A stretch of 64,000 nt of DNA. It comes from Pedococcus sp. 5OH_020 (GTDB lineage Bacteria > Actinomycetota > Actinomycetes > Actinomycetales > Dermatophilaceae). Positions 28,178 through 35,668 of this stretch are shown here, in pieces (within the stretch, counting starts at the first letter, position 1; each line of letters opens with the position of its first letter). The notes below the pieces were generated by a model, which saw only the letters and a program-made list of their open reading frames with translations, had not been told where the DNA came from and ran no database searches. The stretch is taken from assembly GCF_027812955.1 (NCBI RefSeq), contig NZ_JAPYZV010000003.1, positions 372,001 through 436,000 on the forward strand. The letters are read 5' to 3'. Made by a program: the position numbers and the translations under genes.

Positions 28178-29032
28178 GTGAGCAGCGAGTTCGACGACGG
28201 TTCGGCGGTTTCGGCACGCGGCGGCGAGGTGGGCGTGTACGACGCGTCGCTCGGGGAGGGCTGGCGCATCGGCGGCGGAGTCAACGGAGGGCTGCTGCTC
28301 GCCGTCGCGGGGAGGGCGCTCAGCCAGCGCCTGGGGAAGGCCGCGCAGGAAGGGCCCGCGCACCCTGACCCGCTGGCGATCAGCGCGTACTACCTCAGCC
28401 CTGGCGTACCGGGAGCAGCGAGCGTCCGGACCGAGGTGGTCCGTCGGGGAAGAGCGGTCTCCACGGGCCAGGCCTCCCTGCTCCAGGACGACGGCGAAGG
28501 TCGCCAGGTGGAGCGCGTCCGGGTGCTGGCGACGTATGGCGACCTGGGCGCGCTCGGCGACCAGGTGTCCACGACAGCCACCCCACCGAACCTGCCGCCG
28601 CCCGAGCAGTGCGTCAGCACCGACCAGGCGCCCGCTGACTTCTTGAGGTACGCCTCGCTGCTGGACAGGCTCGACCTTCGACTGGACCCGGCCACCACCG
28701 GGTGGGCGGTCGGCAAGCCGTCGGGGAACGGGGTGATCCGCGGCTGGCTGAGGATGGCGGACGGGCGTGAGCCGGACCCCCTCCTCCTGCTTCTGGCGGT
28801 CGACGCGCTGCCTCCTGTGGCCTTCGAGCTGGGACTGCCGGGATGGACGCCGACCCTGGAGCTCACGGCGCATGTGCGGGCCCGTCCGGCCGCCGGCTGG
28901 CTGAGGGTCAACCTCACCAGCCGGACGATGTCCGGGGGCTACCTCGAGGAGGACGCCGAGGTGTGGGACAGCGAAGGCCGCCTTGTGGCGCTGTCCCGTC
29001 AGCTGGCGAGGGCGACACCACCGCGCCGGTAG
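28178..29032 (+). CDS. Thioesterase-like double-hotdog protein
   Basis: A 284-residue protein. WRIGGGVNGGLLLAVAGRAL near the N-terminus and SAYYLSP match acyl-CoA thioesterase family proteins with two hotdog domains (TesB-like, 4HBT_3). The second half has a Trp-rich region and ends in SGGYLEEDAEVWDSEGRLVALSRQ, the usual final strands. It probably hydrolyses acyl-CoA, with unknown chain preference. GTG at 28178 is the best start, but without a clear Shine-Dalgarno; CAGACT 6 nt upstream may be a weak leaderless -10. Its TAG stop provides the first bases of the -10 of ychF. Confidence 0.8.
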   Translation: MSSEFDDGSAVSARGGEVGVYDASLGEGWRIGGGVNGGLLLAVAGRALSQRLGKAAQEGPAHPDPLAISAYYLSPGVPGAASVRTEVVRRGRAVSTGQASLLQDDGEGRQVERVRVLATYGDLGALGDQVSTTATPPNLPPPEQCVSTDQAPADFLRYASLLDRLDLRLDPATTGWAVGKPSGNGVIRGWLRMADGREPDPLLLLLAVDALPPVAFELGLPGWTPTLELTAHVRARPAAGWLRVNLTSRTMSGGYLEEDAEVWDSEGRLVALSRQLARATPPRR

Positions 29033-29035
29033 ACT
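29030..29035 (+). promoter_or_regulatory. -10 element for ychF
   Basis: TAGACT begins with the stop codon of the preceding gene and lies 9 nt before the GTG of ychF, giving at most a 2-3 nt leader. Confidence 0.4.
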
Positions 29036-29044
29036 CCTGGCCTT

Positions 29045-30154
29045 GTGGCTCTCACTATCGGAATCGTCGGACTGCCCAATGTCGGCAAGTCCACGATGTT
29101 CAACGCCCTGACGAAGAACACCGTGCTGGCGGCGAACTACCCCTTCGCCACCATCGAGCCCAACGTCGGAGTGGTGCCGCTGCCGGACGCGCGTCTGGGC
29201 AAGCTCGCGGAGATCTTCGGCTCCGAGCGCACCCTGCCCGCGACCGTATCCTTCGTCGACATCGCGGGCATCGTCCGCGGAGCGTCCGAAGGCGAGGGGC
29301 TGGGTAACAAGTTCCTGGCGAACATCCGTGAGGCCGATGCCATCTGCCAGGTGGTTCGGGCCTTCGAGGACGGTGACGTCGTGCATGTCGACGGCAAGGT
29401 GTCCCCGGCCTCGGACATCGAGACGATCCACACCGAGCTGATCCTTGCCGACCTGCAGACGCTCGAGAAGGCGGTGCCCCGCCTGGAGAAGGAGGCGCGG
29501 GTCAAGAAGGAGTCCAAGCCGCTTCTCGACAACGCGGTGGCCGCTCAGAAGGTCCTGGAGGAGGGCCACACCCTGTATGCCGCGGCCGCGGCCGCCGGGG
29601 TGGACCTCGCCGAGGCGAAGGGCCTCGGACTGCTCACCACCAAGCCGTTCATCTATGTGTTCAACCTCGACGAGGACCAGCTGTCGGACGCCGACCTGCA
29701 CGCCTCCCTGCGGGAGCTCGTCGCGCCGGCCGATGCGGTGTTCCTCAACGCCAAGCTCGAGATGGACCTGATGGACATGGAGCCGGAGGAGGCGATGGAG
29801 CTCCTCGAGTCCTTCGGCGCCACGGAGTCCGGCCTCGACCAGCTGGCCAGGACCGGGTTCCACACCCTGGGACTGCAGACCTACCTGACGGCCGGACCCA
29901 AGGAGTCGCGGGCCTGGACCATCGGCCGGGGATGGACCGCCCCGCAGGCCGCCGGAGTGATCCACACGGACTTCCAGCGGGGGTTCATCAAGGCGGAGAT
30001 CGTCTCGTTCGACGACTTGGTGGAGGCCGGGTCCATGGCTGCTGCCAAGTCTGCCGGCAAGGTACGGATCGAGGGCAAGGACTACGTCATGGCCGATGGC
30101 GACGTGGTCGAGTTCCGCTTCCAACAGGCGTCAGGAACTGGCGGCAAGAAGTAG
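29045..30154 (+). CDS. ychF: Redox-regulated ATPase YchF (Obg family)
   Basis: A 369-residue P-loop protein, also called Ola1 in eukaryotes. The P-loop GLPNVGKS (9-16), switch region DIAGIVRGAS, and FNLDED in place of the G4 motif NKxD fit the ATP-preferring YchF/Ola1 proteins. The C-terminal TGS domain includes TAGPKESRAWT and KDYVMADGDVVEFRF. YchF binds ribosomes and affects stress responses. GTG start. Length is normal. Confidence 0.97.
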   Translation: MALTIGIVGLPNVGKSTMFNALTKNTVLAANYPFATIEPNVGVVPLPDARLGKLAEIFGSERTLPATVSFVDIAGIVRGASEGEGLGNKFLANIREADAICQVVRAFEDGDVVHVDGKVSPASDIETIHTELILADLQTLEKAVPRLEKEARVKKESKPLLDNAVAAQKVLEEGHTLYAAAAAAGVDLAEAKGLGLLTTKPFIYVFNLDEDQLSDADLHASLRELVAPADAVFLNAKLEMDLMDMEPEEAMELLESFGATESGLDQLARTGFHTLGLQTYLTAGPKESRAWTIGRGWTAPQAAGVIHTDFQRGFIKAEIVSFDDLVEAGSMAAAKSAGKVRIEGKDYVMADGDVVEFRFQQASGTGGKK

Positions 30155-30497
30155 CGGGATCCCCCGCACCGCAGCATGAGCGGACGGCGGAGATGTCCTG
30201 CTGGCACATGGTGGTTCCCGCGCATCCGTTCGAAGGACCAGTGACGCGGCGGCCGGTGGACTGCCCGGGACAGGGAGCCTTGGGACGACCAAGCACCGGA
30301 TCACGTTCCCGAGCGACGCGACCACGTTCCCGAGGGGGAGATGGCCGACGTAGCAAGGGCTGCGCACGCGTGTTGTCCGGAGCTCATCGACGCTGGTGTC
30401 GACGTCTGGCTGCGGGTCTGGAAGACCGGCCCGCCGGCATCGTGGCCACCGACGGGACGGTCGCTGACGGTCCGAAGCCAGATGTGGTTCGCGAGGC
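30155..30497. other. Intergenic region with spaced direct repeat; no confident gene
   Basis: This 343-bp gap lies between ychF and the convergent GAF-ANTAR gene. A 12-bp direct repeat (CACGTTCCCGAG) occurs at 30302 and 30323, exactly 21 bp (two helical turns) apart, as in protein-binding sites. A short frame starting ATG 30341 behind GAGGGGGAG reads about 40 plausible residues, then runs antisense through the ANTAR region, so it is not called. No strong terminator hairpin was found. Confidence 0.35.
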
Positions 30498-31208
30498 TCA
30501 GTTCCACGCACCACCAGGGCGCCGGTGGTGTGCGTTCACCTCCGCCACGATGTCGGCTGCGACGTCACGCAGCTTGCGGTTGGCGTCTTGCGACAGCCTT
30601 GCGAGGTACTGGAACGCCGCGTCGTCGTCGAGCTCGTACCTGACCATGAGGATGCCGATCGCCTGACCGATGGACCCCCGCGTCGACACAGCCGTCTGGA
30701 GGTGGTCCACCTCGCGCACCCGTCCCAGCGCCAGCGCCGCATGCGTGGCAAACAGCACGGCCATCTCTTGAGTATCGACGGGAATCGTGTCGCTCTCGGT
30801 GCTGTACAGGTTCAGACCACCGAGGATCTGCTCGTCGATGAAGAGCCGCACGCCCATCTGGGCGCGCAGGCCCCGGGCCAGAGCCTGCGGCATGAACCGC
30901 GGCCACCGCGGCTCCCGCGCGGCGTGCTCGACCACCACGACGCCCGCCTCCCGCATCGCGTCTATGCAGGGACCCTCCCGCAGCTCGTACTGGAGCTGGT
31001 CCAGGTCCAGTACGAGCTGGTCACTGGCCGACTGCGTCTGGACCCTGCCATCTCGGTGGGTGAGCGTGACACCGACATGGTTGATCCCGTCCAAGGACCT
31101 CCGAGCCACCTGGACGATGGTGTCCAGCTCCTCTTGCGAGTCGCGGGCGGCCTGCAGCTGGCGGGCGGCCTGTGCCAGCGCATGCGCCAGGGTAGGTTGA
31201 TCGGTCAT
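30498..31208 (-). CDS. GAF-ANTAR transcriptional antiterminator
   Basis: A 236-residue regulator. Residues about 20-160 form a GAF sensor domain (VGVTLTHRDG, REGPCIDAM, GLNLYS). Residues about 165-225 form an ANTAR domain: RGSIGQAIGILMVRY followed by AFQYLARLSQDANRKLRDVA. ANTAR domains bind paired RNA hairpins in leaders and stop termination. GAF probably senses a small molecule or redox signal. GAGG lies upstream of the ATG. The target RNA is not evident in this window, although the divergent small genes are the nearest candidates. Confidence 0.92.
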   Translation of the reverse strand: MTDQPTLAHALAQAARQLQAARDSQEELDTIVQVARRSLDGINHVGVTLTHRDGRVQTQSASDQLVLDLDQLQYELREGPCIDAMREAGVVVVEHAAREPRWPRFMPQALARGLRAQMGVRLFIDEQILGGLNLYSTESDTIPVDTQEMAVLFATHAALALGRVREVDHLQTAVSTRGSIGQAIGILMVRYELDDDAAFQYLARLSQDANRKLRDVAADIVAEVNAHHRRPGGAWN

Positions 31209-31504
31209 CGTGAGCCTCTGTTCGCCGGTTCGAGACCAGGCAATCGCTCGACGAGACACGTTGTCTGATGGTAAGCGGCGGAGGGTGCCGCCCATCACTA
31301 CTGATGGTACCGCTTCGTCGGCAGGCAACGCCCGCCTCACCCGGCTACGGGGGGTCCGGTCTGCGGACACGCTGAGGCCTTGGCCAGTCAAGAGCTGGCA
31401 TGGTCCTCTGGGCCAATCGACGCCTGGGCACATCGAAGCCGGCGTATCGTGGGGCAGGCCGCAGCTCGCCGTTCCAGCAGGGGCGGCAGGAAGCAGGTCC
31501 GCGC

Positions 31505-31813
31505 ATGACCGCCTTGGTGCCCCCCGTAGCAGCAGACACCCCACGGCCTTCCTCGGCTGCGGTAACCCCTGCGCTGAGCAGGGACTCGCGTCAGGTGCTG
31601 GCCGACCTCAGGCAGGCCATGAACGTGGCGCAGGTTCTCGTGATGACGGCCCGCCGTCCACCGGTTGTGGCGGTGCAGCTGAGCGCGGCCCGAGGCGACT
31701 ACCTGGCCACCGTGCTGGCCTACGAACGAGCCCTGACCACCTTCCGGCTGCCCGTGCCTCCCCGCCTCCGAGACGAGGCGCGGCTCCTGCGCGGGCTGAC
31801 CTCCCGAAGGTGA
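31505..31813 (+). CDS. Small protein, unknown function
   Basis: A 102-residue protein with an AGGAAG ribosome-binding site before the ATG. The first 25 residues are Pro/Ala-rich. The rest is predicted helical (RDSQVLADLRQAMN-like, AARGDYLATVLAYERAL) and soluble, with no Cys. Third-position G/C is high, supporting real coding. No family was recognised. It is divergent from the GAF-ANTAR gene across 296 bp in which no clear promoter could be assigned, and it is coupled to the next small gene. Confidence 0.55.
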   Translation: MTALVPPVAADTPRPSSAAVTPALSRDSRQVLADLRQAMNVAQVLVMTARRPPVVAVQLSAARGDYLATVLAYERALTTFRLPVPPRLRDEARLLRGLTSRR

Positions 31814-31866
31814 CCCTGACATCCAGCGGACGCCGAGACCTCGGCGTCGATAAGGAAGGTGCCGCA

Positions 31867-32064
31867 TTGCCGACCTCCGAGAAGCGTCAGGACGGTCAGC
31901 ACCCAGCTGCCTGGGCGCTCGACCATGCCACCAGGGAGCTCTACGACGAGAGCGACTCTGCTGTCGTCGTGGCCCATGCCTGGGACCTGATGCGCGCCGC
32001 CCAGGACTTGGAGGATGAGCGGCACGACGGGGATGACGACCCAGACCAAGGTGGTGAGGCGTGA
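31867..32064 (+). CDS. Small acidic protein, unknown function
   Basis: A 65-residue protein if TTG at 31867 is used. That start has an excellent AAGGAAGG 7 nt upstream. The alternative is GTG at 31810, which overlaps the previous stop as GTGA and would give 84 residues. The protein is helical and very acidic at its end (DLEDERHDGDDDPDQG). Sequence AWALDHATRELYDESD is hydrophilic; there is no membrane segment. No family recognised. It probably works with the upstream 102-residue protein, since the two are adjacent and coupled. Confidence 0.5.
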   Translation: MPTSEKRQDGQHPAAWALDHATRELYDESDSAVVVAHAWDLMRAAQDLEDERHDGDDDPDQGGEA

Positions 32065-32171
32065 TGTGCCCGGCCCACGCTGCCGGCCGCTACTCAACGT
32101 ACTGCCGGGCATGGCGTCCCGCTAGCTGACCTTTTGTCCTGTCCAGTCCTCCTGCGCTAGCCCTCTGCGGC

Positions 32172-32177
32172 TACCAT
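32172..32177 (+). promoter_or_regulatory. -10 element for leaderless DeoC-like gene
   Basis: TACCAT lies 6 nt before the GTG at 32184, which supports this start over the ATG pair at about 32208. Confidence 0.45.
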
Positions 32178-32183
32178 TGGCCT

Positions 32184-33053
32184 GTGTTTACTGCGGGGAC
32201 GTCAGGCATGATGCCCTTGGCTGCCTCGCATGGGCCCTCCACCAGCGTGTGCGCCGCCACGAGCGCTTCCGCACAGCACGAGCCGCAGCAGGTCAGGCAC
32301 CGGGAGCTCGCTCCCGCGGACTTCGCAAGGATGCTGGAGCACCGGCTCTACCGCGACGGTCTCGGCCTCGACGAGCTTCGCCGCGGCTGCGAGCTGGCCG
32401 TGACCGCCGGTCTTGCGGCAGTGGTATGCCGCCCCAAGCATGTCGGGCTTGCTGCTCAGACGGTGGCCGGTCACCGGGTCGACGTCGTGACGGCTCTGGG
32501 CTGGTACACCGCTGACGAGGAGCCGTTACGGCTGCCCGACGTCGTGACGGAGGCCGAGGCCCTGGCCGAGGCCGGTGCCACCGAGCTCGGCATCGTGGCC
32601 GGCAAGGCGCGGCTGGCGGGGAGCCGGCTTTCGGACCAGGTCAGCGCGGTCGTCGAGTCCATGGACCCGGTGGGGGTCCGGGTCCGCGTCATCCTCGACC
32701 CCCGAGACCTCGACAACGCGGACATCGTGCGCGTGTCCCAGAGTGTGGCGCGCGCCGGCGCCTGGATGGTCCAAGGCGGGTGTTGGCGGTCACGCAGGGC
32801 GAGCTTCTCCCGCGTACGCGTCATCCGAGCCGCTGTTCCTCGCACGGTCCTGGTGAAGTGGACGCAGCCGCTGACGTCGGTGACGACGGCTCTGCTGTGC
32901 TTCTCCATGGGAGTCGACCGGTTCAACGGCGACGTCGTGACTCTCCTCCGGGCGGCCGAACGGGCAGCGTCGACGGGTGGACTGGCCGTTCCGCTGGACC
33001 TCGACCGCCGGGCCGCACCGGCGCAGCTGCCGCGGCGGGGTCGGACGGACTAG
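32184..33053 (+). CDS. DeoC-like aldolase fold, catalytic residues lost
   Basis: A 289-residue protein whose residues about 40-250 align by eye with deoxyribose-phosphate aldolase. LRRGCELAVTAGLAAVVCRP matches the N-terminal strand/helix, VDVVTALGWY the CTVIGFP region, and VLVKW the VKASGG region. The Schiff-base lysine of VKTST is replaced by Gln (MVQGG, Q197), and the proton-relay Asp of the EVDMV motif by Gly (G136). The second lysine remains (K225). It is therefore unlikely to be an active DERA and may be a binding or regulatory relative. No frameshift is needed to explain it. Confidence 0.65.
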   Translation: MFTAGTSGMMPLAASHGPSTSVCAATSASAQHEPQQVRHRELAPADFARMLEHRLYRDGLGLDELRRGCELAVTAGLAAVVCRPKHVGLAAQTVAGHRVDVVTALGWYTADEEPLRLPDVVTEAEALAEAGATELGIVAGKARLAGSRLSDQVSAVVESMDPVGVRVRVILDPRDLDNADIVRVSQSVARAGAWMVQGGCWRSRRASFSRVRVIRAAVPRTVLVKWTQPLTSVTTALLCFSMGVDRFNGDVVTLLRAAERAASTGGLAVPLDLDRRAAPAQLPRRGRTD

Positions 33054-33418
33054 TCCATCGGGGTGGCTAACCGAGCCCTCGGACTAGTCATCCCATGATT
33101 GGGGCGTCGCAATGACGACGAGGGACGACCCGAACCACGTCGGGTTGTCCACATGCTGATGGGGGATCTTCCTTCATCCACAGGGGTGGCTGTGGATGAA
33201 GCGCGGACTAGTCACGACCAGCGGTGTCGGCACGTGGCTGCTCGCTCAGGGCCGGTGTGACTAGACACCGCATGCCGCTCAAAACGGCCAGCGGCTCCGC
33301 CGACGCCGGGTGACGCGGACTCCGCCGTTCGGCCGACTCGGGAGCCGAGTCGCCGCGAGCTGGGCTCAGCGGTATCTAGGGTGGCGGCCTGGCCTACCCG
33401 AAAGCACTGTCCCGTCTC
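33054..33418. other. Non-coding segment with CTAG palindromes and DnaA-box-like motifs
   Basis: This 365-bp gap holds no convincing gene. GGACTAGTC occurs three times (33047, 33081 and 33205) and GTGACTAGAC once (about 33257), although CTAG is normally rare. TTGTCCACA (33145-33153) matches the actinobacterial DnaA box, and two TCATCCACA boxes face each other at 33174 and 33191. A CCGAG-CC-CTCGG mini-palindrome after the DeoC-like gene may terminate it. TAGGGT at 33377-33382 is a good -10 for the nuclease gene downstream. Confidence 0.55.
33172..33201. repeat. 12-bp inverted repeat containing two DnaA-box-like motifs
   Basis: CTTCATCCACAG (33172-33183) and CTGTGGATGAAG (33190-33201) are perfect complements around a 6-bp spacer. 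Each arm contains TCATCCACA. It could be a protein-binding palindrome or a small hairpin. Confidence 0.6.
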
Positions 33419-34501
33419 ATGATCCGGCTCCCGCGTTCCTTCCTCGGTCCCTGCCTCGCCGCAGTGGCGGCCCTCGTGGTGGTGGCCGGCTGCGTCCCGG
33501 CGCAGGCCGAGAGTGCGCCGTCCAGGGTTGCCGCGTCCAGGGTTGTTCCGTCCACGGTGGTTCCGTCCACCCAGCGCACCGCCTCCGCTCCCGGGATGCC
33601 CGGTACGGATCCGGGCTCCGCGGCGGTTCCTCGCCGCGCGTCCTCGGCAGTCCGGACCCAGCCTGGCCGTACGCCCGCGGCCACCCCCGCCACGGTGCTG
33701 CCCGGTGCCGCTGTCACGACATTGTCGACGTTGGCGGTGAAGGGGCGCGCGCCCCGAACGGGATACGAGCGCGCAGCGTTCGGACCGGCGTGGGCCGACG
33801 TCGACCGCAACGGCTGCGACACCCGCAACGACATCCTGCGACGCGACCTCACCGGCTTCACCCTCAAGGCGGGCACCCGCGGTTGTCTCGTCCTCAGAGG
33901 TACTCTGCACGATCCCTACACCGGGAGGACGATCGCCTTCGTGCGCGGCCCGGGCACCTCGACCGCCGTTCAGATCGACCACGTGGTGGCTCTCTCTGAT
34001 GCCTGGCAGAAGGGAGCGGGCCAGTGGACGGCGGCTGTGCGTGCGGCGTTCGCGAACGACCCGTTGAACCTGTTGGCCGTCGACGGACCGACGAACCAGC
34101 GCAAGAGTGACGGCGACGCCGCAACGTGGCTTCCGCCGGCCAAGGCCACGCGGTGCGGCTACGTCGCGCGCCAGATCGCGGTGAAGAAGCGGTACGGCCT
34201 GTGGGTGACCGCCGCGGAACGTGACGCCATGCTGCAGGTCCTTCGAGGCTGCCCTGGGCAGGGACTGCCCACCTCCGCGCCCGTCGCGTTGGGTGGGGGG
34301 ACGCAGGAGCGCTCAGCGGCGCCCGCGAGAACCGCATCGCCTCCGGCGCCGACGACGGGAGGGAGCACGCGGACGGACCCGAGGTTCGATACGTGCCGAG
34401 CCGCCAATGCCGCCGGCTACGGCCCGTACCGGCGGGGGCTCGACGTCGAGTACGACTGGTACCGAGACCGTGACCATGACGGGCTCGTGTGCGAGCGGTA
34501 G
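33419..34501 (+). CDS. Secreted HNH (GmrSD-C/DUF1524) nuclease with excalibur domain
   Basis: A 360-residue lipoprotein (lipobox VAGC, Cys about 25). A Val/Pro/Ser/Thr linker follows, built partly from repeated VVPST units. Residues about 120-280 form a GmrSD C-terminal/DUF1524 nuclease with IDHVVALSDAW, DPLNLLAVDGPTNQRKSD and a final aromatic/basic segment. The last 40 residues are an excalibur calcium-binding domain (CRAANAAG, YDWYRDRDHDGLVCER). It likely degrades extracellular nucleic acid at the cell surface, with Ca2+ or a divalent metal as cofactor. -10 TAGGGT at 33377 gives a leader of about 30 nt. Confidence 0.88.
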   Translation: MIRLPRSFLGPCLAAVAALVVVAGCVPAQAESAPSRVAASRVVPSTVVPSTQRTASAPGMPGTDPGSAAVPRRASSAVRTQPGRTPAATPATVLPGAAVTTLSTLAVKGRAPRTGYERAAFGPAWADVDRNGCDTRNDILRRDLTGFTLKAGTRGCLVLRGTLHDPYTGRTIAFVRGPGTSTAVQIDHVVALSDAWQKGAGQWTAAVRAAFANDPLNLLAVDGPTNQRKSDGDAATWLPPAKATRCGYVARQIAVKKRYGLWVTAAERDAMLQVLRGCPGQGLPTSAPVALGGGTQERSAAPARTASPPAPTTGGSTRTDPRFDTCRAANAAGYGPYRRGLDVEYDWYRDRDHDGLVCER

Positions 34502-34559
34502 CCCTCACAGGAGCGGCATAGGCGCGGCATACCGGCGCAGCCACAGCTCGTCGGCGGGC

Positions 34560-35288
34560 CTACAGCTGAGTGCCCACCGCTGCTCCGATGACGTACGTCA
34601 CGACCATTGCCAGCAGGCCGCCCAGTACGTTGCGGGCCATGGCCCTTGGGATCGGGGCACCGCCCATCCGGGCGCTGAGGAAGCCGGTGAGGCCGAGAGC
34701 CACCATCACGGCGACGGCCGTCACGGGCACCCGCAGCCCTACCGCCGTGAGCAGGACCGCGAACAGCGGCAGCAGGGCGCCCACCGTGAACGACAGCATC
34801 GACGCCCACGCCGCGTGCCATGGGTTCGTCAGGTTCTCCGGGTCGATGCCCAGCTCCGCCTCCGCGTGGGCGCCCAACGCGTCGTGAGCGGTCAGCTGGA
34901 CCGCGACCTGGTGCGCGAGCGCCGGGGTCAGGCCCTTGCCCACATAGATCTCGGTGAGCTCGGCGAGCTCCTCCTCGGGCATCTCGCGCAGCTCACGTCG
35001 CTCCTTGGCGAGCAGCGCCCGCTCGGTATCACGCTGGGTGCTGACGGAGACGTACTCGCCGGCGGCCATGCTCATCGCCCCTGCGGCCAGTCCCGCCACA
35101 CCGGCGGTCACAATGGTGGAACGGCTCGTCGTCGCCGCCGCCACGCCGATGACGATGCCGGCCGTCGACACGATGCCGTCGTTGGCCCCGAGCACCCCGG
35201 CCCGAAGCCAGTTGAGGCGGGCACCGATGCCGGCGCTGTGCGCCTCGCCGAGGTGCGGCGCAGTGTCGGTGGTGCCGGCTTCAGCCAC
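34560..35288 (-). CDS. VIT1/CCC1-family iron/manganese transporter
   Basis: A 242-residue membrane protein. The N-terminal GVLGANDGIVSTAGIVIG and the GEYVSVSTQRDTERALLAKE metal-binding stretch are signatures of VIT1/CCC1 proteins. These move Fe2+ or Mn2+ and belong to the DUF4499-like group. Several hydrophobic segments follow. GTG at 35288 is chosen: GGAAGG precedes it, and it overlaps the phhB stop by 8 bp, so the two genes are coupled. Confidence 0.88.
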   Translation of the reverse strand: MAEAGTTDTAPHLGEAHSAGIGARLNWLRAGVLGANDGIVSTAGIVIGVAAATTSRSTIVTAGVAGLAAGAMSMAAGEYVSVSTQRDTERALLAKERRELREMPEEELAELTEIYVGKGLTPALAHQVAVQLTAHDALGAHAEAELGIDPENLTNPWHAAWASMLSFTVGALLPLFAVLLTAVGLRVPVTAVAVMVALGLTGFLSARMGGAPIPRAMARNVLGGLLAMVVTYVIGAAVGTQL

Positions 35289-35589
35289 GAGCGCGCGCCT
35301 TCCACTTAGCTGCCGCATCGGAGATCCGGTGAGCCAGCTCGACGTCGAGCTGGGTGACACCACCGGCGTCGTGGGTGGTCAGGACCAGACGAACCGTGCG
35401 CCAGCGGATGTCTATGTCTGGATGGTGGTTCATGTCCTCCGCCTCGAGGGCGATCTCGTCGACGAGTGTGATGGCGGTCGGGAAGTCGGGCGCCTCCAGC
35501 TCGGCGACGATTCGGCCACCGTCCACCCTCCAGTCGGGGAGGGACTCGAGCTGGCGCTCAACCTCGTCGTCGGTCAGCAGCCTGGACAT
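35281..35589 (-). CDS. phhB: Pterin-4a-carbinolamine dehydratase
   Basis: A 102-residue enzyme that recycles tetrahydrobiopterin/pterin carbinolamine and can also aid folate chemistry. The active-site motif NHHPDI with its two His is intact, followed by RTVRLVLTTHDAGGVT. ATG is at 35589. Its stop overlaps the start of the VIT gene. No aromatic-amino-acid hydroxylase is nearby, so its substrate in this strain is uncertain. Confidence 0.92.
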   Translation of the reverse strand: MSRLLTDDEVERQLESLPDWRVDGGRIVAELEAPDFPTAITLVDEIALEAEDMNHHPDIDIRWRTVRLVLTTHDAGGVTQLDVELAHRISDAAAKWKARARG

Positions 35590-35668
35590 GCCTCTACTGT
35601 CCCAAGGGAGGATGCTCCATGTCATCCAAGGACAGCCTCACCTCATCCGGCTGGCACTGAGGACCGTC

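Noticed and set aside
26342-30124. Minus-strand open frame of about 1260 codons across rmuC, GNAT-Nudix, thioesterase and ychF
   Set aside because: It runs antisense to four genes with clear family signatures and has no recognisable domain.
30341-30643. Short frame with a good ribosome-binding site between ychF and the GAF-ANTAR gene
   Set aside because: Only the first 40 residues look plausible; the rest is antisense to the ANTAR coding region and Arg/Pro-rich. Kept as uncertain within the intergenic entry.
32770-33070. Frameshift in the DeoC-like gene
   Set aside because: The original frame keeps aligning with the DERA C-terminal half (VLVKW, MGVDRFNGD), so the altered active site is real rather than a frame error.
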